NCBI GenBank assembly: GCA_963801255.1
Contig: CAWDEC010000008.1
Span: forward strand, 1 to 64,000
Direction: 5' to 3'
Length of the DNA: 64,000 nucleotides
Origin: JAICXG01 sp963801255
Lineage (GTDB): Bacteria; Verrucomicrobiota; Verrucomicrobiia; Chthoniobacterales; UBA10450
Every line of letters begins with the position of its first letter. Position 1 is the first letter of the stretch. The notes under the pieces were generated by a model. It did no database searches. It worked only from the letters and a program-made list of their open reading frames with translations, and was not told where the DNA came from. Below, in pieces: positions 33,673 through 42,519 of this stretch. A program made the position numbers and the translations under genes.

Positions 33673-34632
33673 ATGAAAAGATCGATCCCAGTTTCTGTTT
33701 TTCTTATCCTGTTTTCTTTTCTCGCCGCTTATGGACAGGACACGCAACAGCGCGGTCGCCGCGGGCGACAACAGCGGCAGGGGCAGCATCGACAGGAGCT
33801 CTATGGAGACACGCTTTACGCGACAGCTGATGACGGCACGCCATTGAAATGGAGGCTCTTTCCTGCCACCGGACCGGGTCCGCATCCGGCGGTCCTGGTG
33901 ATACATGGCGGCGGATTTGTTGCCACGCCCGCGAGCCCGAAGACGGTGCAGACCGCTCGTGATGCGGCCGCCGCCGGTTTCAATGCTTTTCTGGTCGATT
34001 ATCGTCTGGCGGCCGCACGCAATGCGTTGCCCGAGCAGAAATCGGCCGGCCGTTATCCGGATCAGACTAACGACCTGAAGCAGGCGGTCCGAGCGGCGCG
34101 AAAATATTCGGGCGGGAATGGCAAAGTCGGCGCGATCGGCGGCTCGGCCGGTGGCGCGCACGACGTTTATCTCGCCTCCACGGGAACAAAGGGCGACGAC
34201 CGGCTCGATGCGGCTGTAGCGCTCTCGGGGGCATATGATTTTACGGATCGAGATTCGTTAGGCCACGGGAATTTCCGGCGGTTGGTCATGAACTACGCCG
34301 GTTCATCCGAGGACGAATTACGCAAGGCGTCCCCCATTACGTACGTCGATGCGTCGGTCTCGCCGCTTTACGTGGTTGCGTCCGATGACGAAGCAATGCC
34401 GCCACAACAGTTCCCGGATCTTATTCGCAAGTTGAAAGAAGTGGGCGCGACGAACTTTAAACAACTATTGCGCACGAATAGTCAGCAGCATGCTTTCTCC
34501 TATTGGCCGGAAGTACGAGAGCGAGCGCTTGAGTTTCTGAAGGAGAATCTGATCGAAGGAGGCAACGCCGCGAAAGCGCAGGAGACGGCGACGCCGCAGG
34601 CTTCTGCCACGGCAAGTCCCGCGACTCGTTAG
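33673..34632 (+). CDS. Secreted alpha/beta-hydrolase, esterase-like
   Basis: A signal peptide (MKRSIPVSVFLILFSFLAAYG) and a basic Gln/Arg/Gly-rich linker precede an esterase/lipase domain with oxyanion motif VIHGGGF, nucleophile elbow IGGSAGGAH, the likely acid in VVASDDEAMPPQQ and the catalytic His in SQQHAFSYWP. It belongs to the acetyl-esterase/carbohydrate-esterase-like group and is a close paralogue of the catalytic domain at 60816 (both have DGTPLxW, HGGGF and FPDQT/YPDQTND.K.AVR.AR). The substrate is unknown; acylated polysaccharide is plausible. The C-terminus is Ala/Thr/Ser-rich. The stop codon lies inside a TCGTTAGGC motif. Length is 319 residues. Confidence 0.85.
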   Translation: MKRSIPVSVFLILFSFLAAYGQDTQQRGRRGRQQRQGQHRQELYGDTLYATADDGTPLKWRLFPATGPGPHPAVLVIHGGGFVATPASPKTVQTARDAAAAGFNAFLVDYRLAAARNALPEQKSAGRYPDQTNDLKQAVRAARKYSGGNGKVGAIGGSAGGAHDVYLASTGTKGDDRLDAAVALSGAYDFTDRDSLGHGNFRRLVMNYAGSSEDELRKASPITYVDASVSPLYVVASDDEAMPPQQFPDLIRKLKEVGATNFKQLLRTNSQQHAFSYWPEVRERALEFLKENLIEGGNAAKAQETATPQASATASPATR

Positions 34633-34641
34633 GCGCGACTG

Positions 34642-36309
34642 CTATTTCGTCGCAGAACAGCCGGCGCCATCCAGCGGCTCAAGGTCGAGATATTGTTGAG
34701 CGATCGGCATCCGCCGGCCAACACCAAAAGCGCGCGTTGTTACTTTGATGCCGGGCGCGGCCTGGGCACGCTTATATTCGTTGAGGTCCACGCGACGTTG
34801 CACCCAACGGACGGTTTTCTCTTCGAAACCATGGGCGATGATCTCGCTTCCGCTCAAATTTTCTTCGACGTAAAGCTGCAAGATTTGATCGAGAATGTCA
34901 TAGGGCGGAAGGGAATCTTGATCAACCTGGCCGGGTCTTAACTCGGCGCTGGGAGGTTTCTCGATCGTCGAGGCGGGAATGATCTCGCGATTGCGATTGA
35001 TCCAGTGCGCGAGCTGATAAACGAGAGTTTTCGGCACGTCGCTGATGACAGCAAGCCCGCCTGCCATATCGCCGTAGATGGTGCAATAACCAACTGCCAG
35101 CTCGCTTTTGTTTCCGGTCGTGAGAAGGAGGTGGCCAAACTTGTTCGAGAGCGCCATCAGGATCATGCCGCGGAGGCGCGATTGCATGTTTTCTTCGGTC
35201 GTATCTTCGGGCAGGCCGGCGAAGATCTCTCTGAACTGCATTTTGAAAGCGGTAAAAGCGTCGCCAATTGGGACCTGCAAACAGCGGATGCCGAGATTAC
35301 GCGCGAGGGCGAGGGCGTCATCGACGCTGCCGCGTGAAGAATACGGGCTTGGCATCGAGACACCGACGACGTTGTCTTTGCCTAACGACTCAGCGGCGAT
35401 GGCCGCGACTATCGCGGAATCGACTCCGCCGCTCAAGCCGAGGACCGCCGACTTAAACTTGCACTTTGCGAGGTAATCACGCACGCCTAACGACAAGGCG
35501 CCGTAAAGTTCCGCCATCGGCTCGGGCGCCTCAAGCGCGAGGGCGGCGGACGAGTCGGTCTCGACGATCGCTTCCGCGATCTCGAAAAATGGCAACTGCG
35601 CAATTAAATCGCCGTGGCGATTAAAGGCGATTGAGCTGCCATCGAAAACCAACTGGTCGTTCCCGCCAACGGCGTTGCAGTAGACGATCGGGCACTGGTG
35701 CTCGCGCGCGAGGGCTGCGAGCATCTGACGACGCGTCGCTTGTTTGCCCAGATCGAAAGGCGAGGCGCTCAGGTTGACGATGATTTCCGCGCCCTTCCGC
35801 ACGAGTGCGCGCGTCACTTCCAGCTCGTAGAGCGGACGCGGGAGATAAGCCTGCGTCCAGATATCTTCGCAGATCGTTACTCCGACGCGGCGACCGGCGA
35901 TCGCAAAAATTTCTCCGCCATTTCCCGGTTCGAAATAACGATCTTCGTCGAAAACATCGTAGGTCGGGAGCAGGGTTTTAAAAATTTTGCGGATCGGTTG
36001 ACCGCGCTCGAGCAGTGCGGCGGCGTTGAAGAACGGTTTTCCATGACCATCGTTGCGATCGACGTAGCCAACCAGAAGCGGGACTTCGCCGATGCAGCTG
36101 TGCAGACGCGCGATCGACTCGAGATTTTGCGGAACGAAACGCGATTTGAAAACGAGATCCTGCGGCGGGTAACCAGTTGTCGCCAGCTCAGGCGCGAGGA
36201 CCAATTCGGCTCCGGCATTGGCCAGCCGCTGATACGCTCCGAGGATTTTTTCAAAATTGCCACGGAGATCGCCGACGGTGGGATTGATCTGTGCAAGGCC
36301 GATTTTCAT
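34642..36309 (-). CDS. nadE: Glutamine-dependent NAD+ synthetase
   Basis: The 555-residue enzyme combines a nitrilase-type glutaminase (catalytic Glu in LAPELATTGYPPQD, Lys in RKIFKTLLPTYDVFDE, Cys in VGVTICEDIW) with the ATP-pyrophosphatase synthetase domain (VLGLSGGVDSAIVAAIA, TTGNKSELAVGYCTIYGDMAGG, STIEKPPSAELRPGQVDQDSL). It converts nicotinate adenine dinucleotide, ATP and glutamine to NAD+, the last step of NAD synthesis in the cytoplasm. I chose ATG 36309 (MKIGLAQINPTVGD matches the family start); GGAGG directly abuts it. A TTG at 36345 is possible. Two TCGTTAGGC motifs lie in the coding region. Confidence 0.95.
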   Translation of the reverse strand: MKIGLAQINPTVGDLRGNFEKILGAYQRLANAGAELVLAPELATTGYPPQDLVFKSRFVPQNLESIARLHSCIGEVPLLVGYVDRNDGHGKPFFNAAALLERGQPIRKIFKTLLPTYDVFDEDRYFEPGNGGEIFAIAGRRVGVTICEDIWTQAYLPRPLYELEVTRALVRKGAEIIVNLSASPFDLGKQATRRQMLAALAREHQCPIVYCNAVGGNDQLVFDGSSIAFNRHGDLIAQLPFFEIAEAIVETDSSAALALEAPEPMAELYGALSLGVRDYLAKCKFKSAVLGLSGGVDSAIVAAIAAESLGKDNVVGVSMPSPYSSRGSVDDALALARNLGIRCLQVPIGDAFTAFKMQFREIFAGLPEDTTEENMQSRLRGMILMALSNKFGHLLLTTGNKSELAVGYCTIYGDMAGGLAVISDVPKTLVYQLAHWINRNREIIPASTIEKPPSAELRPGQVDQDSLPPYDILDQILQLYVEENLSGSEIIAHGFEEKTVRWVQRRVDLNEYKRAQAAPGIKVTTRAFGVGRRMPIAQQYLDLEPLDGAGCSATK

Positions 36310-36366
36310 CCTCCGGCAGATTACCTGCCGTCGAAGCACGAGCAACGGATTGGACCGACAAGTCCT

Positions 36367-36522
36367 TTAATGACTGACGATGGATGGATCTTTTTTGCGA
36401 TAGGCGCCGTTGAGGGCATCGTCGGCACCTTCGACAAAGACTTTGCCCCACATCAGGAGAGAAGCGGCGAAAAATCCTGCCACCATACAGAGAATGACTT
36501 TCTGGAAGAAGGTCGAATGCAT
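36367..36522 (-). CDS. Small single-pass membrane protein
   Basis: A 51-residue frame begins MHSTFFQKVILCMVAGFFAA and contains one membrane helix (about residues 6-26) and a short charged tail ending RKKDPSIVSH. It lies between the CAAX-type protease gene (stop at 36571) and nadE on the same strand. The open frame extends upstream to the protease stop with more hydrophobic residues, so a non-ATG start giving a second helix is possible. No ribosome site is obvious. Not recognised; plausible as a member of the same transcript. Confidence 0.45.
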   Translation of the reverse strand: MHSTFFQKVILCMVAGFFAASLLMWGKVFVEGADDALNGAYRKKDPSIVSH

Positions 36523-36570
36523 CCGGTTGAGAACCAGGAGCAAAACCGGTGCCAGTATCTGCGGCCGACT

Positions 36571-37260
36571 TTACCAGAAGCCCCACTGCCCAGTCGCGAT
36601 AATCCAGAGACCGAGCGCGAGATTGGTTAGCCCATGCGCCGCGACACAGGAGGCAAGGCTCCTGCTTTGATAGGCAACGAGGTTATAAAGCGCGCCGGCC
36701 ACGAGCGCTGCGGGCCAATCGGACATCGAATGCGAAAAAGCAAAAGCAAGCGCAACGACGGAGAACGAGAGCCAGGAAAACGCGCCGAACGGAACGGCAT
36801 TGAATTTCTCCGAGATCAGATAACGCAACAAGAACGATCGCCAGAAAATTTCCTCTACCAGCGGTACGACGATGACCAGACGCAGAAAGCGCAGAAAGAG
36901 TGTGAGCCAATAGAGCGTTGGTTGCGCCGTCAACACGTCTGGGTTGAATCCGACAAGCCTGGCCCTGAAGTGAAGAAACTGCTGGGGCGCGACCCAGAGA
37001 ATGAAGACGCTGAGTGCGATCGCCACCACAAAGAACGGGCGGCGCAAGACTTGAAAGTCATAGTCGTGCCAAAAGAAAATGAGCATCGCGCCGCAGAGCA
37101 ACGTTTGCAGCGGATAGACCCAGAACTCCGGAGTCGCTCGCCAAAGCGGACCGTCGGACGTTTTCAGCAGATCGCCGCCGCCGAGCAGGAGAGCGAAGGT
37201 CAACATCGGGAGGATGTGCGCGAGAAATTGATGCTTTCCCGGAGCGGCGGAAGGATTCAT
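36571..37260 (-). CDS. CPBP/CAAX-type membrane metalloprotease, PEP-CTERM-associated type
   Basis: The 229-residue protein has six or more membrane helices and all three family motifs: VVPLVEEIFWRSFLLRY (EExxxR), LAFAFSHSMSDWPAA (FxxxH) and CVAAHGLTNLALG (HxxxN/B). It resembles the CAAX protease-related proteins that occur in genomes with exosortase/PEP-CTERM systems, which fits the sorting-tail protein at 22717; the link is inference. It acts in the inner membrane; its substrate is unknown. The gene is divergent from the small membrane-protein gene at 37374. Confidence 0.8.
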   Translation of the reverse strand: MNPSAAPGKHQFLAHILPMLTFALLLGGGDLLKTSDGPLWRATPEFWVYPLQTLLCGAMLIFFWHDYDFQVLRRPFFVVAIALSVFILWVAPQQFLHFRARLVGFNPDVLTAQPTLYWLTLFLRFLRLVIVVPLVEEIFWRSFLLRYLISEKFNAVPFGAFSWLSFSVVALAFAFSHSMSDWPAALVAGALYNLVAYQSRSLASCVAAHGLTNLALGLWIIATGQWGFW

Positions 37261-37373
37261 GTCTTTAGTCCGAATCTCTTGCGCATGAATTCGCGTCCTA
37301 TTTTGTGCGATCGTGCCCCGCAGACGTTGGCGAGTTCATCTTGAGCAAGTGAAGGAAGGAAGAATCTTTTGCC

Positions 37374-37631
37374 ATGCCGAAGCCCGAACCACAGCCGAAT
37401 CCATCGACCGACCCCGATGCCTTGGCAAAGGCGCTCGAGCTGGAATTGATCAGCAAGCGCGCCGCCTGGGAAAGGGCACGCGCTCGTCGCGGGACCTGGC
37501 GGGCGCTGAGTTTGCTCTTCTTTTTTCTTATCATCGTTGCGGCGCTGCTTGCCTTTTTCTATTTCTTGCCGGACCTGCGAAGCCGGGAGGGAGACAAGGT
37601 ACGGCCGGCAAAAACGGAAAGTAATCGTTAG
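37374..37631 (+). CDS. Small single-pass membrane protein
   Basis: The 85-residue protein has a Pro-rich, charged N-terminus (MPKPEPQPNPSTDPDALAKA), a basic stretch and one strong membrane helix (SLLFFFLIIVAALLAFFYFL, residues about 46-65), then a charged tail. No family recognised. Its TAG stop lies within a TCGTTAGGC motif, and it ends 52 bases before the hybrid histidine kinase, with which it may be co-transcribed. Confidence 0.65.
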   Translation: MPKPEPQPNPSTDPDALAKALELELISKRAAWERARARRGTWRALSLLFFFLIIVAALLAFFYFLPDLRSREGDKVRPAKTESNR

Positions 37632-37683
37632 GCAAGGGAATGGGAAAGCGACTGGCAACGTTTTGCGGTATGTGCGAGGGGTG

Positions 37684-40014
37684 ATGCCGGTCGCTGGCGG
37701 TCAGACATTGACGATGGATTCACTGCAGATCGTTCACCTCGAACCGGACGATTTCGACGCCGAACGGGTGAGAGCGGAATTGAAGCGCGCGGGTATCGAT
37801 GACTCGCTCATCAGGCTGCGCTCGAACGAGGAGTTGGAGCATGTCCTCGCGGCGGGTTCCGTAGACCTCGTGCTTTCGGAGTTGAAAGGTGCGAATTGCA
37901 ACGGCCTCCGTGCTCTCACGACGGCACGAGAGAAACACGTGCCGTTTATTTTTGTGGTCGGTGACTACGACGCTCCCGAGATCAGAGAAGCTTTCCGCGG
38001 GCGTGCGAACGATTTTATCTGCAAGAGGCATTTGCCGCAGCTCCCGATCGCGGTGCGCAGGGTCGAGGCGGAAATCCAAACGCAGCATGATGGGCAAAGC
38101 GTCCGCCAAGAGCCGATGGACTACGCCGAGCTGCTCGACCTTGCTAATGACGCCATCGTCATTTCCGACGCGGCGGGAAAAATCTCCTATTGGAATCGCG
38201 GCGCGACGCGTCTTTACGGCTGGTCGCGTGAGGAAGCGATCGGCAAGGACGTGCACGCGTTCTTGCGCACTGGGCCGTCGGAGAAACTAGCCAAGATCTT
38301 GCGCACACTGCAGCGTCAGCAGAATTGGGAAGGTGAAATCCGCCAAACGCGACGCGACGGGGTAGAGATTGTCGTTTCGACAGGTTGGACGTTGCAAGGG
38401 ACAGGGCCGGACGCGTCGTTGCTCCAGCTTAGCGTCGATGTAACCGATCGTATCGAAGCGCAGGAAGCGCTTCGACGGAGCGAAGAACGCTACCGTCGCT
38501 TCGTGGATGAAGATCTCACCGGGGATGTGATCATGAAACCGGATGGGTCGATCGTTACCTGCAATCCAGCCTTCGTAAGCATATTTGGCTTTGACTCTAT
38601 TGAAGAAGCACGCCGAGCAAATTTCCTATCCCTCCTGCGCAAGAAAGAAGAGGGAACACACCTTTTGGGGCGGCTGCGGCCCAACAAGAGCGCGGAGCGT
38701 CAGGACCTGGAGATGCGGCGGCGCGATGGAGGGACTGTCTATATCGCGGCCAAATTTGCCGGCACTTACGATGAGAATGGTCGGCTGAAGGAAGTTAAGG
38801 GTTACCTCTACAACGACACCAAGCGAAAGCGGCTGGAGCAGCAGCTAATCCAAGCGCAAAAGATGGAGGGCTTGGGCGTGCTCGCAGGCGGCATAGCACA
38901 CGATTTCAACAACATCCTCGGCATCATACTTGGTTACACCACCAAGCTGGAGGAGTGGAAGAAGCATCCCGAGCAAATGCCGGAGGCGATCAAGGTTATC
39001 CGAGACGCCGTTGGGCGAGGAGCTTCTCTAGTCCAGCAGTTGCTCACTTCAGCCAGGCAGACGGGAACACAGTTTGCCCCCCTTGATCTCAACGCCGTCG
39101 TGCAAGAGCTGGAGCAAATGCTCGCCGCTACTTTTCCCAAGACAATTAACTTCGTGCTGCGTCTTCACCCGAACATTCCACTGACCAAAGGCGATCGAGG
39201 TCAGTTGCATCAGGTGTTGCTCAATCTCTGCGTTAACTCGCGCGATGCCATACCTAACGAGGGCATAATCACGCTCGAGACTGGCGTTACTGCAGCAGAA
39301 GAGCTGCGCGATTCCTTTAGCGGCGTGGAGGCGGAGCGCTATGCATTCTTCCGCGTGCGCGATACGGGTATCGGTATCAGCAAGCGGGTTAAACCGCATA
39401 TTTTCGAGCCATTCTACACAACGAAAGAGCGCGGAAAGGGAACCGGACTGGGATTATCTGTCGTCTATGGTGTGGTTAACAATCACCGCGGCTTTGTCCA
39501 GGTTGATAGCGAGCCCGGGGAGGGCACAACTTTCACCGTCTATCTGCCGCTGGGCAGCGCTGCCGATCTCGCGCGCGAGCAAGGTGACGGCGAAGGCAAA
39601 CCAAGGGATCGGGCGCGCACTGTCATGTTGGTCGAAGACGAGGAGCTATTGCGCGAGCTGGGAGTTATGATGCTGGAAGGAGACGGCTATCGCGTGTTGG
39701 CGGCAAAGGACGGCGTCGAAGCAGTAGAGATGTTTGAGCGGCATGCCGATGAGGTTGGACTTGTCGTCTGTGACCTTGGTCTGCCGCGCATGGGCGGGCG
39801 CGATGTTTTTCTACGCATGAAGGAGATCAAACCCAGTGTGCAGGCGATCGTCGCCAGTGGTTACCTCGAACCGAGCGTGCGCAACGACATCCTGCGCGCC
39901 GGCGTGCTTGATACGGTACAAAAGCCTTATGACTTCCGCGATCTGATGGACCGTATTCGTTCCATCGTGGGCAAGCCGGGAGCGGAAAAGGAGTGGCAGC
40001 CGCAACTTTTCTAA
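37684..40014 (+). CDS. Hybrid sensor histidine kinase (REC-PAS-PAS-HisKA-HATPase-REC)
   Basis: From ATG 37684 (GAGGGG just upstream) the 776-residue cytoplasmic protein contains: an N-terminal receiver-like domain (about 10-130); two PAS domains (YAELLDLANDAIVISDAAGK; YRRFVDEDLTGDVIMKPDG); a HisKA dimerisation helix with GGIAHDFNNIL (His406); an HATPase domain (NLCVNSRDAI, DTGIGI, GKGTGLGLSVVYG); and a C-terminal receiver with VVCDLGLPRMGG (Asp697). The first receiver has VDLVLSELKG, with Glu66 where the phosphorylated Asp should be, so it is probably a fixed pseudo-receiver. There is no membrane helix. The target of the output receiver is unknown. The gene lies downstream of a small membrane-protein gene. 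Confidence 0.9.
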   Translation: MPVAGGQTLTMDSLQIVHLEPDDFDAERVRAELKRAGIDDSLIRLRSNEELEHVLAAGSVDLVLSELKGANCNGLRALTTAREKHVPFIFVVGDYDAPEIREAFRGRANDFICKRHLPQLPIAVRRVEAEIQTQHDGQSVRQEPMDYAELLDLANDAIVISDAAGKISYWNRGATRLYGWSREEAIGKDVHAFLRTGPSEKLAKILRTLQRQQNWEGEIRQTRRDGVEIVVSTGWTLQGTGPDASLLQLSVDVTDRIEAQEALRRSEERYRRFVDEDLTGDVIMKPDGSIVTCNPAFVSIFGFDSIEEARRANFLSLLRKKEEGTHLLGRLRPNKSAERQDLEMRRRDGGTVYIAAKFAGTYDENGRLKEVKGYLYNDTKRKRLEQQLIQAQKMEGLGVLAGGIAHDFNNILGIILGYTTKLEEWKKHPEQMPEAIKVIRDAVGRGASLVQQLLTSARQTGTQFAPLDLNAVVQELEQMLAATFPKTINFVLRLHPNIPLTKGDRGQLHQVLLNLCVNSRDAIPNEGIITLETGVTAAEELRDSFSGVEAERYAFFRVRDTGIGISKRVKPHIFEPFYTTKERGKGTGLGLSVVYGVVNNHRGFVQVDSEPGEGTTFTVYLPLGSAADLAREQGDGEGKPRDRARTVMLVEDEELLRELGVMMLEGDGYRVLAAKDGVEAVEMFERHADEVGLVVCDLGLPRMGGRDVFLRMKEIKPSVQAIVASGYLEPSVRNDILRAGVLDTVQKPYDFRDLMDRIRSIVGKPGAEKEWQPQLF

Positions 40015-40057
40015 GAGACGCGCTTCGACCGGTTCTGTTTGCCTTGCAATACCAACG

Positions 40058-40816
40058 ATGAGTGTAACTCATCCACAAAATCGCACTCCCCTTACTCTCG
40101 GTTGGGAAGCTGCCCGGGCTAACCTGGTTCCGGCGCTTTTCATTCAGGCGCTTATGCTCGCGCTTCTCATCGGTTATTACATGAGTCCCGCGTTTGCGGA
40201 GTTTCTGGAAAAGGTAGCGCTCTTTAAGCTGCGTCACGGGCTACTTTTTGTCATTGCTGCCGCAGCCACAGCCGGTGCGCTCCTACCGGAGCTATTCCTT
40301 ATCCTTTTCTTTCAAGGCGGACGCGTCAGTCGACGAAACTTGCGCAACCTTTGCTTTACCATTCCGATCTGGGCATTTGACGGCGTCCTGGTTGATTTGC
40401 TTTATCGGAGCGAGGCCGCCTGGTTTGGCAACGTAGTTACAGTGCCTGTGGTGCTGGCGAAGATCTGCGTCGATCAGTTCGGTTATAACCCACTATTTGC
40501 CGCGCCCTTCGAAGTCCTTGCTTACGAGTGGAAGAACAGCGGTTTCAGCCTTGAGTCGTTAGGCCGAAGCCTTACCTGGACGCACTATCGCGATAAAGTG
40601 ATCCCAACATTGCTTGCCACCTGGGTGGTCTGGATGCCTCTGATGGCGATCATTTATTCTCTGCCCCTCGTCCTCCAATTCCCGCTCTTTAGTCTTGCTC
40701 TGACCTTTTGGGTCTTGCTTCTTACCTACATGACTAATAGCTTCGCCTTACGCCACCAAGACACGCAGCCTGTCTCGGCGGTCGCGCCGTCTCCTATTGT
40801 CGAAACGATTTCATGA
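40058..40816 (+). CDS. Integral membrane protein resembling Mpv17/PMP22
   Basis: The 252-residue protein has about five membrane helices. The second half, KICVDQFGYNPLFAAP with WTHYRDKVIPTLLATWVVWMP and PLVLQFPLFSLALTFWVLLL, follows the Mpv17/PMP22 pattern (K...DQ....P, then W..WP....IN....P...R....FW..YLS). Mpv17 proteins are mainly known from mitochondria and peroxisomes of eukaryotes, where they are channel-like. I am moderately sure of the similarity. It overlaps the next gene by four bases (ATGA), so the two are translationally coupled. Confidence 0.65.
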   Translation: MSVTHPQNRTPLTLGWEAARANLVPALFIQALMLALLIGYYMSPAFAEFLEKVALFKLRHGLLFVIAAAATAGALLPELFLILFFQGGRVSRRNLRNLCFTIPIWAFDGVLVDLLYRSEAAWFGNVVTVPVVLAKICVDQFGYNPLFAAPFEVLAYEWKNSGFSLESLGRSLTWTHYRDKVIPTLLATWVVWMPLMAIIYSLPLVLQFPLFSLALTFWVLLLTYMTNSFALRHQDTQPVSAVAPSPIVETIS

Positions 40817-41328
40817 AGTCCTACGAACTCTTCGACCGGATGTCACCCGAGCTTGCGAGTGAAATCCTGGGTTATTTACAAAAGGAACAGACGCCCGTCT
40901 TCAAAAGCGTAGTGCAAGGCGTGGCAACGCAGCGCAATCTGCGACCTGTTTTTATCGAACGGAAGCCGCCTAGCGAGCGTTATGCCTGGATTAAGACTGC
41001 GCTCGCGCGCAAAGCCAGCGACACATTGGCAGCACACCTTTTACAAGCGTGGCTGCTTGGAGCGCAAACGCCCATGCTTTGCGAATTCCTTGAGTCGTTA
41101 GGCATCAAACACGACGAGGACGGCACGGTCGAGCAACTACCTGACTCGCCGCCAAAGGAAGAATTGTGTAAGGCCATCGATCAATTATTGGCGAAATATC
41201 CCGCCGAAAATGTAGCGGTCTATCTTCAAGCCTTTCATGATATGGATAGTACGATCAGCTGGGCGCCTTTGGGAGAAGTTCTGACGGAGGATGACCGGCT
41301 TCGGCTGGGAACCGCGACGCCGTCCTAG
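40813..41328 (+). CDS. Conserved hypothetical protein coupled to the Mpv17-like gene
   Basis: A 171-residue soluble, mostly helical protein (MSPELASEILGYLQKEQTPV, YAWIKTALARKASDTLAAHLLQAWLL, KEELCKAIDQLLAKYPAENVAVYLQAFH). No domain recognised; no export signal. Its start overlaps the stop of the upstream membrane-protein gene (ATGA), which suggests a shared role or stoichiometric synthesis. It converges on, and its last bases overlap, the HAD phosphatase gene on the other strand. Confidence 0.75.
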   Translation: MKSYELFDRMSPELASEILGYLQKEQTPVFKSVVQGVATQRNLRPVFIERKPPSERYAWIKTALARKASDTLAAHLLQAWLLGAQTPMLCEFLESLGIKHDEDGTVEQLPDSPPKEELCKAIDQLLAKYPAENVAVYLQAFHDMDSTISWAPLGEVLTEDDRLRLGTATPS

Positions 41329-42092
41329 AGAAAGTGCTCGAGGGCCTGGTGGACGCCCGCGCCGAAGTCTTTCTTCGCTACAAAGCCGCCTGCACGCTGA
41401 ACCGCGTCCTTAACCGCATCGATCGCATTAGCCGGGCAACCCGGCATGGCGGCAAAACTACCGTCGAGCATCGAGATATCGTTATGGTGATCGCCCGCCG
41501 CAAAGATAGCTTCGCGTGATATCCCGGTGAGGCGGGCCAGCTCTTGCAGCGCCGATCCTTTGTGATAATCAGCGTGACAAAACCGCAGATAAATGGTGTT
41601 CCGCTGGTAATGAAATTTCGGTTCATGCGATCTGGCGCGGTCGATGAAACTCGTCAGTCGATCCATTTCCTCTTCACTGGTGGCAATAACTCCAGCCGGC
41701 GCATTGGCCTCGTAAATGACACGCGCCCGGGTCTGGCGATCGACATAGTCGACCACTTCCGCAAGAATGGAGCGAGTGGAATGAAATAGCTCAGCGTGCG
41801 CCCGCGCGCAGCGTTCGTTCCAATCTCCGTAGGGTTCCCAGCCGCCGTCGGTAGGACGAAAGACGTCTCTTTCACTCGTTAGGATAAAATCGGGCTGAAA
41901 CGGAAAGCGCAGATCTTCCAAACCTTCTTCAAGCAGGCGGACTGAGCGGCCGGTGTTGATGGCCCAGATGGCGCCGTCGCGCTGCAGCTCACCGATCAAT
42001 TCCATGCAAGCGCGATCGAAAACCGACTCGCTCGCGTGCGAGACGAGCGTGCCATCGAAATCAGTGCTGATGAGCTGAATCGCGAACGGCAT
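41325..42092 (-). CDS. HAD-superfamily hydrolase, Cof/type IIB
   Basis: The 255-residue enzyme has all HAD motifs: DFDGTLV (residues 10-16) with the nucleophile and acid Asp, NTGR as motif II, Lys in ADYHKGSALQEL as motif III and FAAGDHHNDISMLDG as motif IV. The cap is of type C2B, as in sugar-phosphate and nucleotide phosphatases. The substrate cannot be deduced. It is encoded opposite to its neighbours and overlaps the 3' end of the gene at 40813. Confidence 0.88.
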   Translation of the reverse strand: MPFAIQLISTDFDGTLVSHASESVFDRACMELIGELQRDGAIWAINTGRSVRLLEEGLEDLRFPFQPDFILTSERDVFRPTDGGWEPYGDWNERCARAHAELFHSTRSILAEVVDYVDRQTRARVIYEANAPAGVIATSEEEMDRLTSFIDRARSHEPKFHYQRNTIYLRFCHADYHKGSALQELARLTGISREAIFAAGDHHNDISMLDGSFAAMPGCPANAIDAVKDAVQRAGGFVAKKDFGAGVHQALEHFL

Positions 42093-42168
42093 TGAACCGA
42101 GAACTTAGAAATTGATTTCGGCTATGCAATCGGTCGATCGTGAATAGGATCGGAAGGAGCCAAGAAGT

Positions 42169-42453
42169 ATGAAATCCGCTTATGAACTGGCGATGGAACG
42201 CCTGGAGAAAAAGGCACCGACAATCAAGCTGACTGAAGAACAGAAGGCACAAATTGCGGAGGTCGATTCGCAGTACAAGGCGCGCATCGCCGAGAAGGAA
42301 TTGTTTCTGAAAGGCAAGATTCGTGAGGGGCAGATCAACGGAAATCTTCCCGAGGTTGAAGCGTTGGAGAAGCAGTTGGCGACTGAATTGAGACGACTTC
42401 AGATGGACTGCGAGGAGAAGAAAGAAAAGCTGCGCGCCTCCTTCGCGAAGTGA
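42169..42453 (+). CDS. Small coiled-coil protein
   Basis: The 94-residue protein is highly charged and helical throughout (YELAMERLEKKAP, EEQKAQIAEVDSQYKARIAE, EVEALEKQLATELRRLQMDC), probably a coiled coil of two helices. It has a good ribosome site (AAGGAG before ATG 42169). There is no signal or domain. It lies between the divergent HAD gene and prs; it seems to be a lineage-conserved accessory protein of unknown function. Confidence 0.75.
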   Translation: MKSAYELAMERLEKKAPTIKLTEEQKAQIAEVDSQYKARIAEKELFLKGKIREGQINGNLPEVEALEKQLATELRRLQMDCEEKKEKLRASFAK

Positions 42454-42519
42454 CGGCCGCCGAGCGATTCTCTTTGCCAAACGAACTCCCTCCCGTCTAA
42501 GGTTGCGGCCCGCGTTGCC

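Noticed and set aside
35698..36630. 310-codon plus-strand frame
   Set aside because: Antisense to nadE, which has complete catalytic motifs; the plus frame has no recognisable domain and a charged, shadow-like composition.
36634..37344. 236-codon plus-strand frame
   Set aside because: Antisense to the CPBP protease gene, whose three motifs and membrane helices are clear.
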